DNA from: DASYVD01 sp050693035
GTDB lineage: Bacteria; Actinomycetota; UBA4738; CALAEC01
Assembly (NCBI GenBank): GCA_050693035.1
Contig: JBOGWB010000007.1
Coordinates: 1 to 29,053, forward strand
Direction of reading: 5' to 3'
DNA: 29,053 bases
Below the pieces are notes generated by a model. It did not search any database. It saw nothing but the letters and a program-made list of their open reading frames with translations, and was not told where the DNA came from. A program made the translations under genes and the position numbers. Below are positions 14,831-22,478 of this stretch, piece after piece; within the stretch, counting starts at the first letter, position 1, and each line of letters opens with the position of its first letter.

Positions 14831-15900
14831 ACCACGCTCACCAGCCCGCTGCGCAGGCGCCGCTCCACCATGTTGACCAGACGGATGAGCGGCAGCGTGA
14901 CGGCCAGGTACCCGACGGCGGCAGCCACGAAGAAGGTGGCGTTGAAGGTCTCCGCGTAGCCCGTGCGGGCCAACGTCAACAGATCGAACTCCGACTCCGC
15001 CAGCCCCAGCACGATGATCAGCGAGGTGTCCTTGATGAGGATGACGAACTCGTTCATGAGCGGGGGGATCACCCGCCGCACGGCCTGGGGGACGATGGCG
15101 AACCGCATCGACTGGGAGTAGGTCATCCCCAGCGAGCGGGCGGCCTCCATCTGGCCTCGTTCGATCGATTGGATCCCCGCCCGGAACACCTCCGCCGCGT
15201 AGGCCCCCGTGTTCAGGGCGAACACCAGGATCGCCGTTTGGAACGCCGACAGGGGGAGCCGGAACCCCAGCGCCAGGCCGAAGTAGAACACCGAGAGCTG
15301 CCAGAGGAGGGGGGTCCCCCGGAAGAAGTTGATGTACGTCCTGGCGGGGGCACGTACCACCCTCCGTTTGGACAGAACGAGGATGGCCAGGACGAGTCCG
15401 AGCACCACTCCCCCGGCTTCCCCGACGAAGGCGAGGAAGATGGTGTTCTTGGCGCCATTGACGAAGGCGCCCCCGTACCCCTCGAGCACCTGGAAGTTGA
15501 GGAAGTGGAAGGCGAACCGCTCCGGGTCCCCGGCCGTTCGGAACAGGAGGAACACGCCGCCGAGGATCATGGCCTGGAGCCCCAAGACGGCCCCCGCGAT
15601 GGCCTGCTCCCGGGCCCGCTTGGTCGGCATCCGCTTGAAGATCGAGAAGCCGAGGGCGGCAGCGGCGGCCCCGGCCGCGATCCCTGTCACGACCACGGAG
15701 AGGGTGGCAGAAGAGAAGATGCCCTCGACGATCCGCTCGTACGGCACGAACCCGTATGAGGCGATGACAACGAGAGGCCCCAGGATGACGAGCGACAGGG
15801 CAAGGGCGCCCGCGGCGAGCGTGCCCGCCGCGGACGGCACTTCCACCCCCTTCCGCGCCCAGGCGGCGAACCGCTGCCCCGGTCTCTCAGCGACCTCCAT
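14827..15900 (-). CDS. Polar amino-acid ABC transporter, permease
   Basis: A permease of 357 residues in the HisM/GlnP family. The last 220 residues carry the usual five-helix core: NTIFLAFVGEAGGVVLGLV, YINFFRGTPLLWQLSVFYFG, and the EAA loop AARSLGMTYSQSMRFAIVPQ that docks with the ATPase. Ahead of the core lie three extra hydrophobic segments (about residues 22-120), making it longer than the common 220-residue form. The start is placed at ATG 15900 (MEVAERPGQR). A GTG at 15963 would extend it through a 14-bp perfect hairpin, which is better seen as an intergenic element. The stop overlaps the ATPase start. Confidence 0.93.
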   Translation of the reverse strand: MEVAERPGQRFAAWARKGVEVPSAAGTLAAGALALSLVILGPLVVIASYGFVPYERIVEGIFSSATLSVVVTGIAAGAAAAALGFSIFKRMPTKRAREQAIAGAVLGLQAMILGGVFLLFRTAGDPERFAFHFLNFQVLEGYGGAFVNGAKNTIFLAFVGEAGGVVLGLVLAILVLSKRRVVRAPARTYINFFRGTPLLWQLSVFYFGLALGFRLPLSAFQTAILVFALNTGAYAAEVFRAGIQSIERGQMEAARSLGMTYSQSMRFAIVPQAVRRVIPPLMNEFVILIKDTSLIIVLGLAESEFDLLTLARTGYAETFNATFFVAAAVGYLAVTLPLIRLVNMVERRLRSGLVSVV

Positions 15901-15923
15901 GGCTCCATTCTCGGGGGAGCGAA

Positions 15924-15954
15924 GGGCCCGCGTCGGGGAGCCCGACGCGGGCCC
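15924..15954 (-). terminator. Strong hairpin between binding-protein and permease genes
   Basis: GGGCCCGCGTCGGG and CCCGACGCGGGCCC form a perfect 14-bp stem around a 3-nt loop. It lies between the binding-protein stop and the permease start. There is no T-run, so it probably acts as a partial terminator or mRNA stabiliser, keeping binding protein above permease. Confidence 0.6.
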
Positions 15955-15976
15955 GCACGCCACCCGTCCCGAACCG

Positions 15977-16813
15977 CTACGCTGCCGGCTGGAACTCGGG
16001 CGGAACCTCCACGCCGGGGAAGTACTGCCCGAAGATCTGCGCGTACGTGCCGTCCTCGATCAGCGTCGCCAGCGCCTCGTTCGCCGCGTCGCGCAGCTCG
16101 GCGTTGCCCGGGGAGAAGGCGAAGCCGTAGTGCTCACCCGTGTCGATGGCCTCGACGACCTCGACGCCCGTCAGGTCCTTCACGATCTCCTGCGACGAGG
16201 GCTCGTCGTTGACGATCCCGGTGATCCTCCCCGCCTCGAGGTCGCGGAAGGCGTCCGTGACCGACGTGTACGTCCTGATCGTGGCGCCCTGGGGCTCCAG
16301 GTTCTCCTTGGCCCAGTCGCGCCCGGTGGTCCCCTTCTGCGCTCCGATCGTGTGGCCGTCGCCGATGTCGTCGGTCGTGGCCACGTCCGGCGTCTCCTCC
16401 GTATTCACGGCCAGCGACTGGCGCGCGCTGTAGTACGGGTCCGAGAAGTCCACGACCTGTTCCCGTTCCTCGGTGATCGTCGAGGCCGCCGCAACCATGT
16501 CGAACCGGTCGGCCGCCACCGCGGTGAAGATGGTGTCGAAGTCGGCTCGTACCCATTCCACCTGAAGGCCGAGCTCCTGGGCGATGGCCTCGGCGAGGTC
16601 GACGTCGAAGCCCTTCTCGTCACCGCCCTCCACGAATTCGAAGGGCTTGTAGTCGAGACACGACCCCACCTGAAGCGTTCCCTCCTGCAACGTCCGGAAC
16701 GTGGGGCCGCCCGGCGACGTTCCGTTGGTGGGAGCGTCCTGTCGGCACGCCGCGGCGACCAGCAGAAGCGTCGTGACGATCGCCAGTCGAGACCACAACC
16801 TGCGTCTGCGCAC
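15977..16813 (-). CDS. Polar amino-acid ABC transporter, substrate-binding lipoprotein
   Basis: A 278-residue solute-binding protein of the SBP_bac_3 family. An Arg-rich n-region (VRRRRLWSRLAIV), a hydrophobic core and the lipobox LLLVAAAC place it on the outer face of the membrane as a lipoprotein. The mature part has the family landmarks YKPFEFVEGGDEKGFDVDLA, FDMVAAASTITEEREQVVDF and GRITGIVNDEPS. The start is GTG 16813, preceded by GGAGGGGGG; an upstream start at 16843 would put charged residues before the signal and bypass this site. A promoter lies inside the 3' end of the oxidase gene. Ligand-binding residues cannot be matched to one amino acid with confidence. Confidence 0.94.
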   Translation of the reverse strand: MRRRRLWSRLAIVTTLLLVAAACRQDAPTNGTSPGGPTFRTLQEGTLQVGSCLDYKPFEFVEGGDEKGFDVDLAEAIAQELGLQVEWVRADFDTIFTAVAADRFDMVAAASTITEEREQVVDFSDPYYSARQSLAVNTEETPDVATTDDIGDGHTIGAQKGTTGRDWAKENLEPQGATIRTYTSVTDAFRDLEAGRITGIVNDEPSSQEIVKDLTGVEVVEAIDTGEHYGFAFSPGNAELRDAANEALATLIEDGTYAQIFGQYFPGVEVPPEFQPAA

Positions 16814-16864
16814 GTATCCCCCCTCCTTCCTTGCGGGCCCCACGAGCGCGTGAGGTCCGCGACA

Positions 16865-16894
16865 ATGCTAGTTGGCCCGGGGCGAGGAACTCAA
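16865..16894 (-). promoter_or_regulatory. Putative promoter for the polar amino-acid importer
   Basis: On the minus strand TTGAGT (16894-16889) and TAGCAT (16870-16865) are 18 nt apart, the -10 overlapping the oxidase stop codon. Transcription would start near 16858, with a leader of about 45 nt before GTG 16813. It would let the second importer be controlled apart from the liv genes. Confidence 0.45.
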
Positions 16895-17953
16895 CCGGAT
16901 CCCCCGGTCGTACTCCTCCTGGGCGAGCTCCGCCAGCCGCCGTCCCACCCAAGGCGCGAACTTGAACCCGTGGCCGCTGCACGGCGAGCCGATCACCACC
17001 CGGCCCCTCCGCTCCAGGATGAAGCTCTCGTCGGGCGTGTTCGTGTAGATGCAGGTCTCCGCATGGTGGGGACCGCTTTCGGCCTGGGGAAATCGCTCGC
17101 GAACCCACCCCGCCAGCCGGGCCAGCGATTCCTCACCGACCTCCCCCTCCTGATCCGGGTCGGTCACCGGGCCCGCGTGGTGCTCGGCGGCCTTGAGGCC
17201 CTGTTCGAACGAGAACAGGGAGTAGAGGGGGGGTGTGGTCCACTCCACCACAACCGGGGGGACCGTGGCCTGGGGCATCGCGAAGAAGGCCACCGTCTCC
17301 CGGGTGGGCGTGGTCGGGATGTCCTGGTCCATCCCCCAGAGCAGGCGCCTGGTCCACGCTCCCGCTGTGACCACGGCCACCCGCGCCCGCCACCGGTCCT
17401 CGCCCGCGCGCACCTCGACGTGACCGTCCTCCACGATCAGACGATCGACCGGCGTGTCCTCTCGGAGCTCTCCCCCGGCCTGGACCGCCGAGCGGGCGAA
17501 CGCATGCCACGCCCGGTCCGCGGCCACCACGCCGGCGTCGCCCTGGAACAACACCGGCTCGCCGTCTGGGACGGCCACGAGCGGGAAGCGCTGCCGGCAT
17601 TCCTCGCCGGTCAGGAGCTCGAACGCCGCTCCGCACGCTTCCAGCGCGGAGATCCGTTCCTCCGTGCCCTTCCCCACGTCCAGGCCGCCCGTTGTGGTCA
17701 GGATGTCCTGGCCCACCTCCGCTTCGAGCTGGCGCCACAGCGGAAGGGATTCTTGAGCCATCCGCACGAACCGCGGGTCGTCGTAGGAGAACCGGAACAC
17801 TCTGGCGCGGCCGTGGCTCGAACCATGGCTGTGTCCGATCCGGAACCGCTCCAAGATGACCACCTCGCGCCCGGCGTGGGCCAGTGCTCGAGCCGCCGCC
17901 GAGCCCATCACTCCCGCACCCACCACGACGACGTCGACATCGGTGTCCTTCAC
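16868..17953 (-). CDS. Sarcosine oxidase/N-methyl amino acid oxidase-like flavoenzyme
   Basis: A 361-residue FAD enzyme of the monomeric sarcosine oxidase family, which oxidatively demethylates N-methyl amino acids such as sarcosine or N-methyltryptophan, or oxidises cyclic imino acids, releasing H2O2. The dinucleotide-binding motif is VVGAGVMG (residues 10-17). Cys301 in CIYTNTPDESF lines up with the cysteine that holds FAD covalently in monomeric sarcosine oxidase. Lys254 in GLKAAEHH is the likely oxygen-activating lysine, and SGHGFKFAPWVG is the conserved C-terminal flavin loop. The start is GTG 17953, 36 nt after livF. It sits between two amino-acid importers on one strand, suggesting that it acts on imported compounds. 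Exact substrate unknown. Confidence 0.9.
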   Translation of the reverse strand: MKDTDVDVVVVGAGVMGSAAARALAHAGREVVILERFRIGHSHGSSHGRARVFRFSYDDPRFVRMAQESLPLWRQLEAEVGQDILTTTGGLDVGKGTEERISALEACGAAFELLTGEECRQRFPLVAVPDGEPVLFQGDAGVVAADRAWHAFARSAVQAGGELREDTPVDRLIVEDGHVEVRAGEDRWRARVAVVTAGAWTRRLLWGMDQDIPTTPTRETVAFFAMPQATVPPVVVEWTTPPLYSLFSFEQGLKAAEHHAGPVTDPDQEGEVGEESLARLAGWVRERFPQAESGPHHAETCIYTNTPDESFILERRGRVVIGSPCSGHGFKFAPWVGRRLAELAQEEYDRGIRLSSSPRAN

Positions 17954-17989
17954 GATCGAGCCCGCCTCTTTTCTCCATCCACCGCAGGA

Positions 17990-18730
17990 TCAGAGCTCGC
18001 CGAGATAGGCCTCCCGCATCTGCGGGTTGTTGAGGAGACCCTGGGCGCTGTCGGACAGCACTATCTGGCCCGTCTGCAGGACGTAGCCCCGGTGGGCGAT
18101 CGACAGCGCCATGTTGGCGTTCTGCTCGACCACGAAGATGGTGGTCCCCTGCTCGTTGATCTGCTTGATGATCTCGAAGTTCTGTTCCACGAGCACGGGG
18201 GCGAGGCCCATCGACGGTTCATCCATCAGCAGAACGGTCGGGCGGGCCATGAGCGCCCGGGCCATGGCGACCATCTGCTGCTCTCCACCGGAGAGCGTTC
18301 CGGCCCGTTGTGTGAGTCGCTCCTTCAATCTCGGGAACAACCCGAACACCCGGTCCAGGTCTTCCTGGATCTCACCGCGGTCTTTCCTCAGGTACGTGCC
18401 CATGTCGAGGTTCTCCCGCACCGTCATCCGCTTGAACAATCGACGGTTCTCGGGAACCATCGAGATCCCCTTGGCCACGAGTCCTTGGGTCGGGATGCCG
18501 TTGAGCCGCTCTCCGTTGAGGAGTACGTCCCCCTCCGTGGGGATCACGTAGCCCAGGACGGTCTTCAGGGTGGTGGTCTTCCCGCTGGCGTTCCCTCCGA
18601 GGAGGCAGACGATCTCACCCTCGTAGATGTCGATGCTGACGCCCCGGAGCACCTGGATGGGCCCGTAGTGCGTGCTGACGTCCTTCAGCCGGAGGATGGG
18701 CTTGCGCTGGTCCCCGTCGCCCGACGTCAT
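17990..18730 (-). CDS. livF: Branched-chain amino-acid-type ABC transporter ATPase
   Basis: A 246-residue LivF ATPase, one of two nucleotide-binding subunits of a LivFGHMK-type importer. Walker A is GGNASGKTT, the signature LSGGEQQMVAMARAL, Walker B VLLMDEPSMGLAP and the switch region VVEQNANMALSIAHRGYVL, all typical of LivF rather than LivG. The start ATG 18730 overlaps the livG stop by 4 nt (ATGA). The gene is last of the liv set before the oxidase. Substrates of this family include branched-chain and other amino acids, amides and urea, so the symbol names the family, not the ligand. Confidence 0.94.
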   Translation of the reverse strand: MTSGDGDQRKPILRLKDVSTHYGPIQVLRGVSIDIYEGEIVCLLGGNASGKTTTLKTVLGYVIPTEGDVLLNGERLNGIPTQGLVAKGISMVPENRRLFKRMTVRENLDMGTYLRKDRGEIQEDLDRVFGLFPRLKERLTQRAGTLSGGEQQMVAMARALMARPTVLLMDEPSMGLAPVLVEQNFEIIKQINEQGTTIFVVEQNANMALSIAHRGYVLQTGQIVLSDSAQGLLNNPQMREAYLGEL

Positions 18731-19506
18731 GCCTCCGCCACCGCCTTTCTCCCCAGGTACGCCTCGATCACTCGGTCGTTGTGGGCCACCTCGTCGTAGG
18801 ATCCCTCGGCGATCTTCTTCCCGTAGTCCAGGGCCACCACCCGATCCGAGACTCCCTTGACCACCCGCATGTCGTGCTCGATGACGATGATCGTGTACTT
18901 GCGTTCGTCTCGAAGACGGGCGATCAGCTCGGTCATCTCCTGAGTCTCCCGGGGGTTCATCCCTGCCGTAGGCTCGTCCAGGAGGACGATCCGCGGGTCC
19001 GACGCCATGGCCCGGGCGATCTCCAACCGCCGACGGTTCGCGTAGGAGAGCGAGTTCGCCGTCTGGTCGAACCGGTACCCCACCAGCCGCTGCCCGAAGA
19101 AGGCCAGGGTTTCCTCGGCCTTCTTGCGGATCTGCTCCTCCTCGCTCCGGTTGAGCCGGAGGATGGCCGGGATGACGCCGGCCGTGGTCCGGCAGTGCTG
19201 GGCCACCATGACGTTCTCGCGGACGGTCATCTCCGGGAACAATCGGACGTTCTGGAAGGTCCTGGCGATACCCAGCTCCAGGATCTGGCTGGGGCGCAAG
19301 CCCACGATGTTCCGTTCCTCCAGGAGGATCTCGCCGCCGTCGGTGGTGAGCAGCCCGGTGATGAGGTTGAAGAGAGTCGTCTTGCCCGCTCCGTTGGGGC
19401 CGATCACGCTGACGATCTCACCGGACTCCACGTGCATGTCGAGCTCGTCGATGGCTTTGACTCCGCCGAAGGACCTCGCCAGACCCTTGATCTCGAGGAG
19501 CGCCAT
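18727..19506 (-). CDS. livG: Branched-chain amino-acid-type ABC transporter ATPase
   Basis: A 259-residue LivG ATPase. It has Walker A GPNGAGKTT, the LivG-type RTFQNVRLFPEMTV Q-loop region, Walker B IVLLDEPTAGMNP and switch histidine VIEHDMRVVKGVSDRV. The ABC signature reads LSYANRRRLEIARAM, where most LivG proteins have LSYGxQRRLEIARAL, a mild departure at the Gly-x-Gln positions. The start is ATG 19506, two bases after the livM stop. An upstream reading in the same frame overlaps livM and is not credible. Confidence 0.93.
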   Translation of the reverse strand: MALLEIKGLARSFGGVKAIDELDMHVESGEIVSVIGPNGAGKTTLFNLITGLLTTDGGEILLEERNIVGLRPSQILELGIARTFQNVRLFPEMTVRENVMVAQHCRTTAGVIPAILRLNRSEEEQIRKKAEETLAFFGQRLVGYRFDQTANSLSYANRRRLEIARAMASDPRIVLLDEPTAGMNPRETQEMTELIARLRDERKYTIIVIEHDMRVVKGVSDRVVALDYGKKIAEGSYDEVAHNDRVIEAYLGRKAVAEA

Positions 19507-19508
19507 CG

Positions 19509-21305
19509 TCAGCCGGCCTCGATCTGGCGTTCCTGCTGGGGCCGGAGCCAGGCGTCCTGGCCAACTTCCTCCTCGTGCAGCTCCTCCATCCGGCGTCTGC
19601 TGGGGATGAATCCCTCGGGCCTGTTCAGCATCATGAAGATGAGGAGGGCGCCGTAGATGAGGTACCGGTACTCCTCGAACTGCCGGAGGATCTCCGGGAG
19701 CCCCACCAACACGAGTGACCCGAGGATGACCCCGGGCACGCTCGCGATGCCGCCGGTGATGATCACCACGAGGACGGTGATCGAGACGATGACGGAGAAC
19801 GTGTGGGGGAACACCGACCCGATCTGCGTGGCGAACAGGGCGCCTCCGAACCCGGCAAGGACGGCCCCGATGATGAACGCCCAGAGCTTGGCGGCGACCA
19901 CGTTGACCCCCATGGCTTCGGCGACGGTCTCGTCCTCGCGGATGGCCATCCATGCCCGGCCCATCCGGGAGTCCTGGAGCGCGTACGAGACGTAGACCAC
20001 GAACACCAGGAACAGCAGGATCACGTAGTAGAGCTGCTGGGGGTCGACGACCTCGATGTTCAGAACGGGCACGGTGATGTTGGGGATCTGGCGGACCCCC
20101 CGGGCGGCCCCGAACACCGGGGCGGCCCAGTCGGAGAGAACGACCAGCCGGGTGATCTCTCCGAACCCCAGGGTCACGATGGCGAGGTAGTCGCCGCGCA
20201 TCCGCAAGACGGGGGTGCCCACGATGATCCCGGCCAGGGCAGCCGCGAGAACGACCGCCGGCAGCGCGGCCCAGAAGGTGAGCTCGGGGGCGAACGCGGG
20301 AGAGCCGGGAGAGGTGAGCACCGCGGTGGTGTACGAACCGACCGCGAAGAACGCCACGTACCCGAGATCGAGGAGCCCCGCCAAGCCGACCACGATGTTC
20401 AGGCCCAGCGCCATCAGCAGGAAGATCCCCGCCACGTTGGCCGTGTGGGTATAGAACCGGCCGAGCACCATCGGTACCAGTAGGACGAGGATCAGGACGA
20501 ACGCCCAGAGGCCCATCCGAGCCACCTTGCGGCGGTCCTCGGGGACCCGGTCGAGGAGGGATTTCAGAGGCGCTCCTTGGCGACCGGCCGACCAGCTCAG
20601 GGCGGCGAAGAGCGCGAAGAGGACGAGCGCTCCCACAACGGAGAGGCCACCCCCGCGTTGGTACAGGAAGTCGGACACATAGCCGGCCCCCGTATTGCCG
20701 AGTACCTCGTCGAAGAAGTCCTCGAGCAGGCCGACGGCGAATACCCCCAGCAGGCCCACGAACAACGCCCGTCGCCAGCGCGGGGGTATGAGATGGAGTG
20801 CCCCCCCGAGTACTCCAAGCGCCGTCCCCGAGACCAGCAGGATCAACGACGCGGCTCCGAGAGGCTGGCCGAACGACAGCTTCTCGATGAGCACCGGGCT
20901 GACGTTGGAGAACACGGGCCGGAGGTTGATGCTCCCCGCGACGAGCAGGAACAGCGCCAGAGCGAGGCCCGTCAGGACGCCCGCGATCAATCCCGCCTCG
21001 AGGTTCCGAAGCCCCGGCCGTGCGGTCTCGTAACCTTCGAGCTTCGGTGGGGGCTTGGCCGCCGCGTACCCCAGCACGACCGGAATGACGAACAGGATGA
21101 GGTATCCGAGGACCACTCCATCGACCACGTGAATATCCGGGAACGGCCGTTTGGCGACGATGCCGGCCGCCGTGACAAATACGGCGGCCGCTGCAGAGGA
21201 CAGTCCGATCTTCAGCGCCCGCCGCAGGTCGATCTGGCGGGCCGGGAGGAGCTGGGCCCTCGGTGAGATCTCTTCCTCGGTCTGCTTCCCGGAGACCTTG
21301 GCCAT
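19509..21305 (-). CDS. livM: Branched-chain amino-acid-type ABC transporter permease, long N-terminal extension
   Basis: A LivM permease of 598 residues, well above the usual 320-450. The last 320 residues form the family core: AGIFLLMALGLNIVVGLAG, GYVAFFAVGSYTTAVL, LRMRGDYLAIVTLGFGEITR, the cytoplasmic coupling loop AWMAIREDETVAEAMGVNV, and VLVVIITGGIASVPGVILGS. The first 270 residues hold about seven more hydrophobic segments (such as VVLGYLILFVIPVVLGYAA and LEAGLIAGVLTGLALALFLLV) that have no counterpart in short LivM. They may be a swollen DUF3382-like N-domain. The start is ATG 21305, abutting the livH stop with no gap. The fused region could also have been a separate membrane protein. 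Confidence 0.92.
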   Translation of the reverse strand: MAKVSGKQTEEEISPRAQLLPARQIDLRRALKIGLSSAAAAVFVTAAGIVAKRPFPDIHVVDGVVLGYLILFVIPVVLGYAAAKPPPKLEGYETARPGLRNLEAGLIAGVLTGLALALFLLVAGSINLRPVFSNVSPVLIEKLSFGQPLGAASLILLVSGTALGVLGGALHLIPPRWRRALFVGLLGVFAVGLLEDFFDEVLGNTGAGYVSDFLYQRGGGLSVVGALVLFALFAALSWSAGRQGAPLKSLLDRVPEDRRKVARMGLWAFVLILVLLVPMVLGRFYTHTANVAGIFLLMALGLNIVVGLAGLLDLGYVAFFAVGSYTTAVLTSPGSPAFAPELTFWAALPAVVLAAALAGIIVGTPVLRMRGDYLAIVTLGFGEITRLVVLSDWAAPVFGAARGVRQIPNITVPVLNIEVVDPQQLYYVILLFLVFVVYVSYALQDSRMGRAWMAIREDETVAEAMGVNVVAAKLWAFIIGAVLAGFGGALFATQIGSVFPHTFSVIVSITVLVVIITGGIASVPGVILGSLVLVGLPEILRQFEEYRYLIYGALLIFMMLNRPEGFIPSRRRMEELHEEEVGQDAWLRPQQERQIEAG

Positions 21306-22385
21306 CTACGCTCGCTCCTCGGCCAGGCGCTCTCCCAGGATGCCCGTGGGACGGAAGATGAGCACCATGACCAGCACCAGGAAGGCGAACATGTCCTTTA
21401 GCTGGTGCGCGGCCCGGACCCCGAGCCCGGTGAGGACCAGGCTGGGGCCCAGGGACTCCACCAGCCCCAGAGTGAGGCCCCCGACCATGGCGCCGGGGAT
21501 GTTCCCGATGCCCCCCAGGACGGCGGCCGTGAACGCCTTGATGCCAGGGATGAATCCACTGAAGAAGAAGATCTGGCCGAAGACGATGGCGAACAGCATG
21601 CCCGCCGCTCCGGCCATGGCGCCGCCGACCGCGAAGACCATGGAGATCGTCCGGTCCACGTTGACGCCCATGAGCGCGGCTGTCTCCCCGTCCTCGGCCA
21701 CGGCCCGCATGGCCCGGCCGGCCCTGGTCCTCTCCACCAAGACGTACAGCCCGATCATCATGACGATGGCGGTGATGATCACCACCAGCTGAGGCCTCAC
21801 CACCTGGATGCCGGCGAATCGGACCGAGCCCGCGAGCGCCTCGGTGTTCGGGAGGCTCTTGAAGCTGATCCCGAACAGGCTAGCCGTGGCGTACTGCAGG
21901 AAGAAGGACGCCCCGATCGCGGTGATGAACGGGATCAGTCGCGGTCTACCGCGAAGGCGCCGGTAGGCCACGCGCTCCAGACCCACGGCGACCAACGTGG
22001 ACACGATCATCGCCGCCACCAGGGCGATCACGAGCGAGAGCCATGGCTGGGACAGCCAGAGCCCCGTCCGAGAGAGCCCGTCGGTTACGAAGAAGGCGGT
22101 CATCCCGCCCAGCATGAACACCTCGCCGTGAGCGAAGTTGATGAATCGGAGGACGCCGTACACCATCGTGTAGCCCAGGGCGATCAGGGCGTACACCGAT
22201 CCCTGGGAGATCCCGAACACGATCAGGTTCCGCCACTGCTGGCCTGTCAGTCGGCCGCTGGAGATGCTGACCCACGACCCCCACAACACGGCCAGGATGG
22301 CCGCGATCCGGACCAGCCACAAGAAACTGTCCAGGATGGGGAGCTGTACAGTTCGCGCCTTCTGAGGTCGTGCCGCCTCCGCCAT
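21306..22385 (-). CDS. livH: Branched-chain amino-acid-type ABC transporter permease
   Basis: A 359-residue LivH permease. Landmarks are GISQGSVYALIALGYTMVYG, LRFINFAHGEVFMLGG, the coupling loop TRAGRAMRAVAEDGETAALMGVNVD (given in part: RAMRAVAEDGETAALMG), and FSGFIPGIKAFTAAVLGGIG near the end. A 50-residue N-terminal stretch with an extra hydrophobic segment precedes the core. The start is ATG 22385, directly after GGAGGGGGGC; the ATG at 22406 lacks a ribosome site. It partners LivM to form the membrane channel. A perfect 11-bp hairpin separates it from the binding-protein gene upstream. Confidence 0.93.
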   Translation of the reverse strand: MAEAARPQKARTVQLPILDSFLWLVRIAAILAVLWGSWVSISSGRLTGQQWRNLIVFGISQGSVYALIALGYTMVYGVLRFINFAHGEVFMLGGMTAFFVTDGLSRTGLWLSQPWLSLVIALVAAMIVSTLVAVGLERVAYRRLRGRPRLIPFITAIGASFFLQYATASLFGISFKSLPNTEALAGSVRFAGIQVVRPQLVVIITAIVMMIGLYVLVERTRAGRAMRAVAEDGETAALMGVNVDRTISMVFAVGGAMAGAAGMLFAIVFGQIFFFSGFIPGIKAFTAAVLGGIGNIPGAMVGGLTLGLVESLGPSLVLTGLGVRAAHQLKDMFAFLVLVMVLIFRPTGILGERLAEERA

Positions 22386-22415
22386 GCCCCCCTCCGGCCG
22401 GTGCACAGTGCGAGA

Positions 22416-22443
22416 GGGTACCCGGCTGGTTGGCCGGGTACCC
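22416..22443 (-). terminator. Hairpin between livK-type and livH genes
   Basis: GGGTACCCGGC and GCCGGGTACCC form a perfect 11-bp stem around a 6-nt loop (TGGTTG), 35 nt after the binding-protein stop. No T-run follows. As in the other importer, it probably tunes the ratio of binding protein to permease. Confidence 0.55.
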
Positions 22444-22478
22444 CGCTTCGCCGTGCTTCCTCCTCTAACTCGCCGTGC

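Noticed and set aside
15329..18799. 1156-residue plus-strand open frame
   Set aside because: It lies opposite a permease, a binding protein, the oxidase and livF, all with intact motifs. Its composition is typical of antisense reading.
18727..19953. 408-residue reading of livG
   Set aside because: The first 149 residues overlap livM out of frame; the LivG domain begins at ATG 19506.
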